64,000 bases of DNA from Streptomyces sp. ST2-7A (GCF_021390475.1 NZ_JAJUWS010000002.1:1-64000), one strand, 5' to 3'; shown: positions 46,276 through 54,935, counted from the stretch's first letter. Notes: generated by a model from the letters alone, not told the origin. Numbers and translations: made by a program.

Positions 46276-46364
46276 GCTCAGGCGCTCAGGCGCTCAGGCG
46301 CTCAGGCGCTCAGGCGCTCAGGCGCTCAGGCGCTCAGGCGCTCAGGCGCTCAGGCGCTCAGGCG
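46261..46364. repeat. 13-copy 8-bp tandem repeat
   Basis: CTCAGGCG is repeated exactly 13 times with no mismatch. The first copies also form the right arm of the 34-bp inverted repeat. It lies in non-coding DNA between two unrelated genes. Such perfect microsatellites are rare in Streptomyces and could vary in copy number. Confidence 0.95.
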
Positions 46365-46398
46365 AACGGTCGGTACCCGGGCCGGTGTCGCCGAAGCC

Positions 46399-46434
46399 CG
46401 GGGCCGGGGCCGGGGCCGGGGCCGGGGCCGGGGC
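46399..46434. repeat. Hexamer repeat, G-quadruplex-prone
   Basis: CGGGGC occurs six times in tandem, which gives six GGGG runs on the plus strand separated by CC. This can fold into a G-quadruplex. It lies near the 3' end of the penicillin acylase gene. Confidence 0.85.
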
Positions 46435-46704
46435 GAACGATCGGGGCTCCGGCCGGTGACCGCCCCCGTCCCGCCCGTGGCCCCGGGCGGGCTCGGGCCC
46501 CGGGGCCCGCACCGGCACCTCGCCCCGGGGGCGAGTCGGGTACCGCGCCCGGCCGGAAACGCACGGAAGGGAAACGCGCGACGGCGGCCGCCGGGGAACC
46601 GGCGGAGCCGATCCCGGGGCCGCCGCCGTCGAGGCGTGTCCGGGCGGGGCGCGACGACGTGTGTCGCACGGTGTCCCGGGGCGACCGGCGCCCCGGGAGG
46701 GCTG

Positions 46705-49551
46705 TCAGGGCAACAGGGCCATGGTGTTCTCCGTGGCCTCCTCGACCGCCTCGTCGGTCCACGCCCACGGCAGGTACTCGCCGTCGGCCCACAGCCGCGT
46801 CTGGTCCGTGTAGTTGGTGTGGTGGGCGTGCCCCGAGGCACCCGACAGGTTGATCCACACCGACTGGTCGAAGTCGGCCAGGTTGACCACCATCCGCATC
46901 GACGGCACCCAGGTCACCCCGTAGCCGCCGGCCGCGTTCCACCCGGTGGCGTTCACCGCGTCCTGACCGCCGGAGATGCTCCACGGACCACGGTTGAGCA
47001 GGGTCCGCACCACGCCCGGACCCGCCGTACCGAGGGTCTGGTTGGTCAGCTCCAACTGGTGCAGCCGACCCCAGCTCCAGGTGGAGATGTCCTTGCCGAG
47101 CAGCGAGGTCAGCTCCCAGCGGGCGTCCTTCATCGCCTTGGCCAGCAGCTCGTCCCGGTCACGGGAGGAGGGGGTGCTGCGGTTCCCGGAGGAGACCCAC
47201 CACTCGCTCTCCGGCTCCTCGAGCAGGATCCGGACCACCTCGAACCAGCGGTCGCCGCCGTCGGGCTGGGCGCTGTCGGGAGTCCGCTCACCGCACTCGG
47301 TGACCAGGCGGGCCCGGCCGTGGGCGTCCTCCAGCGGGCCGGAGTCGTCGGCCGGGCGCACCCGCAGGCACTGACCCTCGACCCGAACCTCCTTGGGGAG
47401 CTTGTGCCCGAAGGCGAAGCGCAGCACGTGCCGCCAGACCGCGTTGTAGTAGGCCGCCGCGGCCGAATCGGCGTCCTGGGTGTAGTCCCAGCCCTCCAGG
47501 AGCTCCTGGGCCTCACGGATGTAGGGGTCGTCGATGTCGATCCGCAGCAGGTACGGCACCAGTATCTTGGCCATCTCGTTGCTGTCGTCGAGCTGTATGG
47601 ACCGCATGTCGCCCATGGAGATCTTGCCGCCGTCGCGGATCTTGGCCTCGATGAGGTCCTCGACCCGACGGGAGCGGGTGCCGTAGCTCCAGTCGTCGGT
47701 CAACGTGTAGGGGTACGCCTCCGGGTCTATGACGGCCTGGTTGGCGGTGACGATGTAGCCGCGCTCCGGGTTGTACTCCCACGGCAGCTCGTCCTGCGGG
47801 ATCCAGCCCTCCCAGTCGTGGGCGGAGTCCCAGCCGGGGGCGGGATAGCGGCCGTCGCCCTCGCCGCGCACCGGGATCCGGCCGGGGGCCTGGTAACCGA
47901 TGTTGCCCTCGGTGTCGGCGTACAGGAGGTTCTGCGAGGGCACGGCGAAGTCCCGGGCAGCCTCGCGGAACTCGGTGAAGTCGCCGGCGGCGTTGAGCTT
48001 GAAGACCGCGTCCATGGTCTTGGAGGGCTCCAGGGCCGTCCAGCGCAACGAGACGGCGTAGCCCTGACCCCGGTCGGGGGCGCCGGCAGTCACGGGTGCC
48101 AGCACGCCGGCGTCGCGCATCTCCTCGCTGCGGTCCGAGATGATCGGGCCGTTCGCCGTGGAACGGATCGTGATCTCGCGGGGCTCGCCGCCGGCGACCT
48201 CGATCACCTCGCGGCGGGTGCTGTAGGGGAACTGCTCCCCGTCGCGCAGGTAGGTTCCGTCGCTGAGCTTCTCCAGGTACAGGTCACTGACGTCGGCGCC
48301 CAGGTTGGTGAAGCCCCAGGCGATGGAGTCGTTGTGTCCGATGACGACACCGGGCATTCCGGAGAAGGTGAAGCCGGCCACCTCGAAGGGGCAGTCGGGG
48401 CCGACATCGGTGCAGTGCAGGCCCATCTGGTACCAGATGGAGGGCAGCATGGGCGCCAGGTGCGGGTCGTTGGCCAGCAGGGGTTCGCCGGTGGTGGTGT
48501 AGTCACCGGAGATCACCCAGGAGTTGGAGCCGATGCCGCTGCCGTTGGGACCGAGCAGTGCGGGGATGTTGTCCAGGATGTCGGCCACGCCCGCGAGTTG
48601 GGTGGTGAAGCCGTCGCCCTCGTCCGTGCCCTCCTCCGGGTCCCCGGTGCCGGCGTCCGCGCCGGTGCCCGTGTCGGCGTCGGCGTCGGCGTCGGGTGAT
48701 GTCCCCGGCGTGCCGTCGGCGCTCTCCCCGGCCTCGCCGGACGCACCGGGCCCCTCACCCTCCCCGGATTCGCCGGCGCCCCCTCCCGCCGGGATGCCGG
48801 AGGTGTCACCGGCGGGGGCGTAGGCCCCGTCGCTCACCACCCCGTCGGCGACGATGGGCCGGTTCCGGTCGAAGGGGTAAGCCGGGTACAGGTCGTCGAT
48901 CTGCTCGGTGGACAGGCGCCCGGCCAGGAGCGAGCGATCTATCTCCTCCTGCAGGTTGCCGCGCAGGTCCCAGGCCATGGCCTTGAGCCAGGCGACGGAG
49001 TCCACCGGGTCCCAGGGCTCGGGGGCGTAGTCGCCGATCAGGCCGAGCACCGCGTACTCCACGGAGAGTTCGGCGCCGTCGTGCTCCCCGAGCCAGGCGT
49101 TGACGCCCTCGGCGTACGCCCGCAGGTAGGTCTTGGTGTCCTCGTCGAGGAGTTCGTCGTACTCGCGCTGGGCGACATCCCGCCAACCGAGGGTGCGCAG
49201 GAAGGCGTCGGTCTCCACCTGCTCCTCACCGAACATCTCCGAGAGCCGACCGGCCGTCAGGTGGCGGCGGACGTCCATCTCCCAGAAACGGTCCTGGGCG
49301 TGGACGAACCCCTGTGCGCGGAAGAGGTCCTCGGCGGTGTCCGCGTACAGCTGCGGAATGCCGTTGGCGTCACGCCTGACGGTGACGGGGGCACTCAGCC
49401 CCTCGATCTTCACCTGGCCGGTGACCTGCGGGAACGATGCCCGCACGGTCTGCACGGACCAGAAGGCACCGGCGGTGAGACCTCCCAACAGCAACAGGAC
49501 AACCACGATCGCGAGCAGCCGAACGCGTCGCATGGATTTGGAGGCGGGCAT
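46705..49551 (-). CDS. Penicillin acylase family Ntn-hydrolase
   Basis: This 948-residue precursor belongs to the penicillin acylase superfamily, which hydrolyses amides such as penicillin G or acyl-homoserine lactones. A signal-anchor-like hydrophobic segment (about 10-30) suggests export or membrane attachment. VTVRRDANGIPQLYADTAEDLFRAQGFVHAQDRFWEMD is the alpha-chain start, given here only in outline. The nucleophile Ser342 in GIG-SNSWV would become the N-terminus of the beta chain after self-cleavage. A 70-residue acidic, Gly/Ser/Asp-rich insert (about 245-315) precedes it. The oxyanion region and GHNDSIAWGFTN are also visible. The ATG at 49551 is the only plausible start. Confidence 0.9.
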   Translation of the reverse strand: MPASKSMRRVRLLAIVVVLLLLGGLTAGAFWSVQTVRASFPQVTGQVKIEGLSAPVTVRRDANGIPQLYADTAEDLFRAQGFVHAQDRFWEMDVRRHLTAGRLSEMFGEEQVETDAFLRTLGWRDVAQREYDELLDEDTKTYLRAYAEGVNAWLGEHDGAELSVEYAVLGLIGDYAPEPWDPVDSVAWLKAMAWDLRGNLQEEIDRSLLAGRLSTEQIDDLYPAYPFDRNRPIVADGVVSDGAYAPAGDTSGIPAGGGAGESGEGEGPGASGEAGESADGTPGTSPDADADADTGTGADAGTGDPEEGTDEGDGFTTQLAGVADILDNIPALLGPNGSGIGSNSWVISGDYTTTGEPLLANDPHLAPMLPSIWYQMGLHCTDVGPDCPFEVAGFTFSGMPGVVIGHNDSIAWGFTNLGADVSDLYLEKLSDGTYLRDGEQFPYSTRREVIEVAGGEPREITIRSTANGPIISDRSEEMRDAGVLAPVTAGAPDRGQGYAVSLRWTALEPSKTMDAVFKLNAAGDFTEFREAARDFAVPSQNLLYADTEGNIGYQAPGRIPVRGEGDGRYPAPGWDSAHDWEGWIPQDELPWEYNPERGYIVTANQAVIDPEAYPYTLTDDWSYGTRSRRVEDLIEAKIRDGGKISMGDMRSIQLDDSNEMAKILVPYLLRIDIDDPYIREAQELLEGWDYTQDADSAAAAYYNAVWRHVLRFAFGHKLPKEVRVEGQCLRVRPADDSGPLEDAHGRARLVTECGERTPDSAQPDGGDRWFEVVRILLEEPESEWWVSSGNRSTPSSRDRDELLAKAMKDARWELTSLLGKDISTWSWGRLHQLELTNQTLGTAGPGVVRTLLNRGPWSISGGQDAVNATGWNAAGGYGVTWVPSMRMVVNLADFDQSVWINLSGASGHAHHTNYTDQTRLWADGEYLPWAWTDEAVEEATENTMALLP

Positions 49552-49742
49552 CGCTGTCCTTCAGGGCCAGATGAGCGGGCTGCAGCAACCATAGACATAC
49601 CGCCGGAGGGGTGGACCCACGGGGAGTGGCCGCCGGGGCCCACGAACGGCCGAGATGGTAAATTTCCCGTAAAGGAGCCGAAGCCATCTGCCTGTAGCCT
49701 GCAAAAAAGCGGCCGGATCGGCGATCCCCCACCCCGGGCCGG

Positions 49743-51323
49743 GTGGCCGCCACCCCCGAAGGGAGTGACCGACCCCTGACCGTTGATCGCCTCAACCTGT
49801 TGCTGCTGTTGTGCACACTCGTACTGCTCGTCGCCGTGGCGGCGGTGCGTCTGTCGGCCCGCAGCGGCCTGCCCACCCTGCTCATCTACCTCGCCATCGG
49901 CATGGCCCTGGGCCAGGACGGCCTCGGTATCGACTTCAGCGACGCCGAACTGACCCAGGTGCTCGGCTACGCGGCGCTGATCGTCATCCTCGCCGAGGGT
50001 GGTTTCAGCACCCGATGGAAACACATCAGACCCGCGGTTCCGGCAGCCGCCGTGCTGGCCACCCTCGGCGTGGCGGTCAGTGTGGGCGTGACCGCCGCGG
50101 CGGCCCACTGGTTGTTGGGGCTGGACTGGCAGATCGCCCTGGTGATGGGAGCGGTGGTCTCCTCGACCGACGCCGCAGCAGTGTTCTCCGTCCTGCGGAA
50201 GGTGCCGCTGCCGCGTCGGTTGAGCGGGGCGCTGGAGGCGGAGTCCGGCTTCAACGACGCCCCCGTGGTGCTCCTCGTCGTCGCCTTCGCGAGCGTGGGC
50301 GCCATGGACCGCTCGGCCGAGTCGTGGCTGGTGCTGCCCGCGCAGATCCTTCTGCAGTTGGTGGTCGGGGCACTCATCGGACTGCTCATCGGGCGACTGG
50401 GTTCGTACGTGCTGCGGCAGGTGGCGCTGCCGGCCTCCGGCCTGTACCCGATCGCGGTACTGGGCCTGACCGTGCTGGCCTACTCGATCGCAGCCCTGAC
50501 CTACGGCAGCGGTTTCCTCGCCGTCTACATCGCCGCCCTGGTCCTGGGTAACGCCGGCCTCCCGCACGGCCCGGCGACGCGCGGTTTCGCGGACGCCATG
50601 GCGTGGGTGGCCCAGATCGGGCTGTTCGTCCTGCTCGGGTTGTTGGTCAACCCCGGCGAGCTGCTGGCCGACTTCTGGCCCGCCATCATCATCGGCCTGG
50701 CGCTGACCCTGGTCGCCCGACCGCTCTCGGTGGTCCTCTCCCTGTTGCCGTTCCGCAGGCCGTGGCGGGAACACGTCCTGATGTCCTGGGCGGGCCTGCG
50801 CGGCGCGGTGCCGATCGTGTTGGCGACCATCCCCATGGTGAGCGGGGTGGAGGGCAGCGACCGGGTCTTCAACATCGTCTTCGTGCTGGTGGTGGTCTTC
50901 ACCCTGGTCCAGGGCCCGACGCTGCCCTGGCTGGCCCGCCGGCTCCGCCTGGGCGACAGCGACCAGGCGCGGGACGTGGACATCGAGTGCGCCCCGTTGG
51001 AACGGCTGCACGGTCACCTCCTGTCGGTCTCGGTGCCGGGGCGATCCCGGTTGCACGGCGTGGAGGTCGCCGAGCTGCGGCTTCCCTCGGGGTCGGCGGT
51101 CACCCTGATCGTGCGGGAGGGCACCAGCTTCGTCCCGCAGCCCACCACCGCGCTGCGGCGCGGGGACGATTTGCTGGTGGTCGCGACCGATCGGGTGCGG
51201 GACGCCACGGAGCGCCGTCTGCACGCCGTCAGCCGAGGCGGCAAACTGGCCGGCTGGCTGCGCCGGGAGCCCGCCCCGGGGCCGAGCCGGACGGTGGAGA
51301 CCGAGCAGTTGGGCGGTGGCTGA
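49743..51323 (+). CDS. Potassium/proton antiporter, CPA1 family
   Basis: This 526-residue membrane protein has about 12 helices of the CPA/NhaP-like type. SGLPTLLIYLAIGMALGQDGLG is the first part, VILAEGGFSTRWK carries a conserved acidic residue, and VSSTDAAAVFSVLRKV with ESGFNDAPVVLL are the ND-type hallmarks (Asp/Asn). A cytosolic RCK-C/TrkA-C domain (about 410-490) ends the protein, typical of K+/H+ antiporters that regulate cell volume. The start is a GTG at 49743. A CTG near 49776 with AAGGGAG upstream would remove 11 residues and is possible. It is divergent from the penicillin acylase. Confidence 0.9.
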   Translation: MAATPEGSDRPLTVDRLNLLLLLCTLVLLVAVAAVRLSARSGLPTLLIYLAIGMALGQDGLGIDFSDAELTQVLGYAALIVILAEGGFSTRWKHIRPAVPAAAVLATLGVAVSVGVTAAAAHWLLGLDWQIALVMGAVVSSTDAAAVFSVLRKVPLPRRLSGALEAESGFNDAPVVLLVVAFASVGAMDRSAESWLVLPAQILLQLVVGALIGLLIGRLGSYVLRQVALPASGLYPIAVLGLTVLAYSIAALTYGSGFLAVYIAALVLGNAGLPHGPATRGFADAMAWVAQIGLFVLLGLLVNPGELLADFWPAIIIGLALTLVARPLSVVLSLLPFRRPWREHVLMSWAGLRGAVPIVLATIPMVSGVEGSDRVFNIVFVLVVVFTLVQGPTLPWLARRLRLGDSDQARDVDIECAPLERLHGHLLSVSVPGRSRLHGVEVAELRLPSGSAVTLIVREGTSFVPQPTTALRRGDDLLVVATDRVRDATERRLHAVSRGGKLAGWLRREPAPGPSRTVETEQLGGG

Positions 51324-51495
51324 CCACACCGCGCCCGGCCCGGCCCGATGATCGGGCCGGGCCGGGGACCGTCGGCACCCGGCCTCCGGAGTGGGCCGCG
51401 GCCGGAATCCCCGGCCGGCAGTGGTGTGACGGTGACCACCGTGACACCGGGACCCGGTGGACTACGGGCCCGGAATGTTGCACGATGGAGCGTCG

Positions 51496-51522
51496 TTAGC
51501 ACTCATCACGAAAGAGTGCCAG
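51496..51522 (+). promoter_or_regulatory. CIRCE element (HrcA operator)
   Basis: TTAGCACTC-N9-GAGTGCCAG matches the CIRCE consensus TTAGCACTC-N9-GAGTGCTAA, with two mismatches in the right arm. It overlaps the ribosome site of fmdB, so HrcA binding would block transcription or start. This places fmdB-mtnP in the heat-shock (HrcA) regulon. Confidence 0.88.
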
Positions 51523-51533
51523 GAGGAACAGAC

Positions 51534-51869
51534 GTGCCGACGTACCAGTACCAGTGCACCGCCTGCGGGGACGGCCTCGAGGTGGTGCAGAAGTTCACCG
51601 ATGACGCGCTCACCGAGTGCCCCGCCTGCGACGGTCGGTTGAAGAAGGTGTTCTCCGCCGTCGGGATCGTCTTCAAGGGCTCCGGCTTCTACCGCAACGA
51701 CAGCCGCGGCGCCACCTCCGGTAGCGCTCCGAGCGGCGGCGAGAAGAAGACCGGCGCCAAGGAGACCACCTCCTCGTCCTCCGACTCCTCGTCGGCCCCG
51801 ACATCCCCCGCGGGGTCCTCCTCGACGTCATCGGCCTCCTCGACCCCCGCCTCCGCCGGAGCCGCATGA
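51534..51869 (+). CDS. FmdB family zinc-ribbon protein
   Basis: This 111-residue protein has a small zinc ribbon: PTYQYQCTACGDGLEV and ECPACDGRLKKVF supply four Cys in a CxxC-CxxC pattern, with a conserved tail IVFKGSGFYRND. The rest is Ser/Thr/Ala-rich and disordered. FmdB-like proteins are regulators or RNA-binding accessory factors, often unknown. The GTG at 51534 follows AGGAGG by 7 bases. A CIRCE dyad overlaps this leader. The stop overlaps the mtnP start by four bases (ATGA). Confidence 0.9.
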   Translation: MPTYQYQCTACGDGLEVVQKFTDDALTECPACDGRLKKVFSAVGIVFKGSGFYRNDSRGATSGSAPSGGEKKTGAKETTSSSSDSSSAPTSPAGSSSTSSASSTPASAGAA

Positions 51870-52696
51870 GCCCCCGCGCGGAAATCGGCGTCATCGGCGG
51901 CTCGGGGTTCTACTCCTTTCTGGACGAGGTGACCGAGGTCACCGTGGACACCCCCTACGGGCCGCCGAGCGACGCCCTCTTTCTGGGCGAGGTCACCGGC
52001 CGCGCGGTGGCCTTCCTGCCGCGGCACGGCAGGACCCACCGCCTCCCGCCGCACCGCATCAACTACCGGGCCAACCTGTGGGCGCTGCGCAGTCTCGGCG
52101 TCCGTCAGGTCCTCGGCCCGTGCGCCACGGGGGGCCTGCGCCCGGACCGGGGGCCGGGGACCCTGGTGATCCCCGACCAACTGGTGGATCGCACGAAGAA
52201 CCGGGTGCAGACCTTCTATGACGGGGAGCCCCGGGCGGACGGGATCGCCCCCAACGTCGCGCACGTCACCTTCGCCGACCCGTACTGCCCCTCCGGACGG
52301 GCCGTGGCCCTGGCCGCCGCCCGGGGGCGGGAGTGGGAGCCGGTGGACGGCGGCACCATGTGCGTGATCGAGGGTCCGCGGTTCTCCACCCGCGCGGAGT
52401 CCCGCTGGCACGCGGCGCAGGGGTGGGATGTGGTCGGGATGACCGGTCATCCCGAGGCGGTCCTCGCCCGCGAACTCGAACTCTGCTACACCTCCCTGGC
52501 TCTGGTGACGGACCTGGACGCGGGGGCGGAAACCGGTGAGGGGGTCTCCCACGCCGAGGTGCTGAAGGTCTTCGCCCAGAACATCGACCGACTGCGGGGC
52601 GTGGTGCTCGACGCGGTGGCGGCCCTCCCCACCGATCGGGACTGCCTGTGTGTCGAGGCCCTGCAGGGCTGGGACACGGGCCTCGAGCTCCCCTGA
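51866..52696 (+). CDS. mtnP: S-methyl-5'-thioadenosine phosphorylase
   Basis: This 276-residue purine phosphorylase family enzyme splits methylthioadenosine into adenine and methylthioribose-1-phosphate for methionine salvage. IGVIGGSGFYSFL is the phosphate loop, PRHGRTHRLPPHRINYRANLWALR the active-site strand (in outline), and DGGTMCVIEGPRFSTRAES the base-binding region. VGMTGHPEAVLARELELCY follows (usual family has MTxxPE). The ATG at 51866 overlaps the fmdB stop by four bases, so both are expected to respond to HrcA. A terminator follows. Confidence 0.9.
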   Translation: MSPRAEIGVIGGSGFYSFLDEVTEVTVDTPYGPPSDALFLGEVTGRAVAFLPRHGRTHRLPPHRINYRANLWALRSLGVRQVLGPCATGGLRPDRGPGTLVIPDQLVDRTKNRVQTFYDGEPRADGIAPNVAHVTFADPYCPSGRAVALAAARGREWEPVDGGTMCVIEGPRFSTRAESRWHAAQGWDVVGMTGHPEAVLARELELCYTSLALVTDLDAGAETGEGVSHAEVLKVFAQNIDRLRGVVLDAVAALPTDRDCLCVEALQGWDTGLELP

Positions 52697-52716
52697 GCCC
52701 TCTTCCTCGTCCCCTC

Positions 52717-52755
52717 CACCGCCCTCGGTGAGCCCCCGGCTCACCGAGGGCGGTG
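52717..52755 (+). terminator. Terminator hairpin after mtnP
   Basis: A perfect 18-bp stem (52717-52734 with 52738-52755) has a CCC loop and lies 20 bases past the mtnP stop codon. There is no T run. Confidence 0.8.
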
Positions 52756-53722
52756 GGCGTGGGGGACCGATGACGCCGCGGTGGACGGGGAGGGCCCCCT
52801 CCCCGGTCCCGCCCGGGGCGGATGGAGCGGGTGGGGGGGGTGGGGCGGGTGGGGTGGGTGGGGAGCGGAGGACGGAAGAAGGCCCGACCGGTGGCCGGAG
52901 CGGGGGCGACACCGCCGGAGGAGGGATCGGCGGGAATCGGGACGGCGGGGGTGCCGGGGCCCTCCGGCGGCGAGAGCCGCGGCGGCGGAACTCGGGAGCG
53001 GCGGCCGGGTGTTCACCGCCCCGAACGGGCGGGGTTCACCGCGTTCCCCGCGGGAGCGGACCGGGACGAACGCGACGTGATCGATGTGCCCTGCCCAAAA
53101 CCCCTCACACCTCCCGGCCTCCTCTCTCACACCTTCGGGTGAGGAAGTTTTCCACAAGCCCCGGGTTGTCCCCGGGAACGACGACGTTTCCCCCTTCGGA
53201 CGCCCCCCGGGTGCAGGGTGTGCGACATGAACCGTCTCCACCACAGGAACCGTGTGAACCGGGCCCATGGCGCCGCCGTCCCGCTCCCGGCGATTCCCCG
53301 CCGCCCCGCGTCCCGCCGACGACCGGCACCGCCGACGCGACCTCCGGTCCCGGGCCTTCTCCCATCGGGCCCGGGATCGAACAGCAGACGAGCGGAGCGG
53401 CCCGTACCCGCCCCCGCAACCGGGGCCCCGCGCCGCCCCCACCCGACCGGGCCCACCTCCGACACCGCGACACCGGCACCTCCCGGACCGGGGCCCGGAA
53501 GAAACCGGGGGCGGCCGAACCCCCGGCGCCGGCGGAGGACACGGAAGGGGATGGTCACCGGTCCCCGCACCGGGGACACTGTGGCGGGCGTCGGGATCGA
53601 GGTGGTCCCGGCCGGGTCGGGACGCCCTCGGGAGAGCCCGGCCCCCGGTGGTGATCCGGTGACACCCGCCCTCCCGCCACGTATCGGCACCGGGATGTCA
53701 CCGGGAACGGAAAGGCAGCGCG
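52756..53722. other. Nearly 1-kb gap with DnaA-box-like sites and small hairpins
   Basis: Open frames here are Pro/Arg/Gly-rich and carry no motif, so I call no gene. A G-rich run is at about 52830-52862. CACC-TTCG-GGTG forms a UUCG-type hairpin at 53130-53142. TTTTCCACA (53148-53156) fits the DnaA-box pattern TTWTNCACA, and TTGTCCCCG (53166-53174) is a weaker one, 18 bases on. CCCGGG repeats flank it. It may hold promoters for mscL. Confidence 0.4.
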
Positions 53723-54394
53723 TTGAGCAAGGAACAGCAGAGCGTCCTCGGGGGCTTCAGGGAATTCCTGATGCGCGGCAACGTGGTCGAACTGGCCGTG
53801 GCCGTGGTGATCGGGGCCGCCTTCACCAACATCGTGAACTCGGTGGTGGAAGGCGTCATCAACCCGTTGGTGGGCGCGTTCGGAACGCAGGACCTGGATC
53901 ACTACCAGTCCTGCCTCAAGGGCCGGTGCGAGATCAACGGGGCGGGCGAGATCGTCTCCGGCATCCCGATCCGATGGGGGACGGTGATCAGCGCCGGTCT
54001 CACCTTCCTCATCACCGCCGCCGTCGTCTACTTCCTCATGATCATGCCGCTCGCCCGGTACAAGGCCCGCCTGGAGGCGCGCAATCCGAAGGACACCGCC
54101 CCGCCCATGAAGACGGAGCTGGACCTCCTCACCGAGATCCGCGACGAGTTGGTCGCCCGGCGGAGGGCGGCGGAGAAAGACGGCGGCGTCGGGGTCGGGG
54201 CCCAGCGCTCATCCGGTCCGGACGCCACGACCGGGGATGACCCTCGGGGCGCGGGCGGGAGCACGACGGGCTCGACCCCGGCGACATCACGGTGTCCGCC
54301 GTCGGGGTCCCCGCCGGACGGGAGGGAGGTCATGCCCCCAGGGTACGGCCACAAGCGGGCCGCTCCCCGCCCGGTGAGTTCGTGCCACCAGTGA
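53723..54394 (+). CDS. mscL: Large-conductance mechanosensitive channel MscL
   Basis: This 223-residue channel protects from osmotic downshock. The N-terminal helix FREFLMRGNVVELAVAVVIG and TM1 (to about residue 40) contain the gate. The outer loop has CLKGRCEINGAGEIV, and TM2 is LTFLITAAVVYFLMIMPLARY. TELDLLTEIRDELVARR is the C-terminal helix where most homologues end (about residue 148). About 75 more residues follow, Gly/Ser/Pro-rich, and they lie antisense to the next gene. The TTG at 53723 is preceded by GGAAAGG. Confidence 0.9.
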   Translation: MSKEQQSVLGGFREFLMRGNVVELAVAVVIGAAFTNIVNSVVEGVINPLVGAFGTQDLDHYQSCLKGRCEINGAGEIVSGIPIRWGTVISAGLTFLITAAVVYFLMIMPLARYKARLEARNPKDTAPPMKTELDLLTEIRDELVARRRAAEKDGGVGVGAQRSSGPDATTGDDPRGAGGSTTGSTPATSRCPPSGSPPDGREVMPPGYGHKRAAPRPVSSCHQ

Positions 54395-54825
54395 TCCCGG
54401 CCGGGGGTCCAGGGCACCGGTCGGGCGTGGTGGTGGACCACCACCACACCACGCACCGCGGGGCAACCGGCCAGCGCACGCTGCAACAACGCCTTGACCG
54501 GGACCGGCCGACCGTCCCCCGCCAGGGCGTCGGGGGTGATGACCACCGTCGCCCCGGAGGCCCGCAGTCGGTGCGCCATGCGGGCGGGCGGCTCCTCCCC
54601 GGGGAGGGAGACGCGCACGGCCTGGAGGTGGACACAGGCCAGGGTGACGACGACCGATTCCAGACCCATCGGAAGGAGGACCGCGACCCGGGAACCGGCC
54701 CGCACGCCGAGCCCGGCCAGGGCCCGGGCCGCGCGTCCTCCCTGGTCCAACAGTTCGGCGTGGTTCAGCACATCCGTCGGTCCCGGATCCTCCGGTCCCG
54801 ACTCCCCGTGGTGTTCTACAGACAT
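54028..54825 (-). CDS. Orphan AMP-binding N-terminal fragment, acetyl-CoA-synthetase-like
   Basis: This 265-residue frame starts like an acetyl-CoA synthetase segment. LGVRAGSRVAVLLPMGLES and LACVHLQAVRVSLPGEEPP (residues about 38-80) resemble AcsA helices, and GRPVPVKALLQRALAGCPAVRGVVVV with PWTPGRDHWWHEL (about 105-150) is almost diagnostic for AcsA. It then stops resembling the family; no ATP-binding motif (SSGTTG-type) or C-terminal domain follows. The last 120 residues are antisense to mscL, by 367 bases, and look non-native. Full-length enzymes have about 650 residues, so it is a stand-alone fragment, possibly a remnant or a regulator. ATG at 54825. Confidence 0.65.
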   Translation of the reverse strand: MSVEHHGESGPEDPGPTDVLNHAELLDQGGRAARALAGLGVRAGSRVAVLLPMGLESVVVTLACVHLQAVRVSLPGEEPPARMAHRLRASGATVVITPDALAGDGRPVPVKALLQRALAGCPAVRGVVVVHHHARPVPWTPGRDHWWHELTGRGAARLWPYPGGMTSLPSGGDPDGGHRDVAGVEPVVLPPAPRGSSPVVASGPDERWAPTPTPPSFSAALRRATNSSRISVRRSSSVFMGGAVSFGLRASRRALYRASGMIMRK

Positions 54826-54935
54826 GCGCGGAGCCTGCCGCAGGGTGATTGACGTCCGATAAACGCCCCTGTCCGGGGCCGGATCGCCGCCCCGTGCTCC
54901 CGGCCCCGTGCCGACCCGCGTGGTATGCGTCCCCC

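Larger units (their letters stand above)
46080..46704. other. 625-base gap with inverted repeat, 8-bp repeats and G4 tract
   Basis: No gene is seen. The region holds the long inverted repeat (46207-46275), 13 copies of CTCAGGCG (46261-46364) and six copies of CGGGGC (46399-46434). The latter three listed separately. The region between these and the penicillin acylase end has ordinary GC-rich sequence. Confidence 0.6.

Noticed and set aside
46261..46364. CRISPR array
   Set aside because: The repeats are 8 bp in direct contact without spacers; this is a microsatellite.
46456..48699. 747-residue plus-strand frame opposite penicillin acylase
   Set aside because: No family motifs. The minus strand has the Ser nucleophile and chain layout of the acylase.
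53218..54240. Coding frame upstream of and overlapping mscL
   Set aside because: Pro/Arg-rich and unlike any protein; mscL starts in another frame at 53723.
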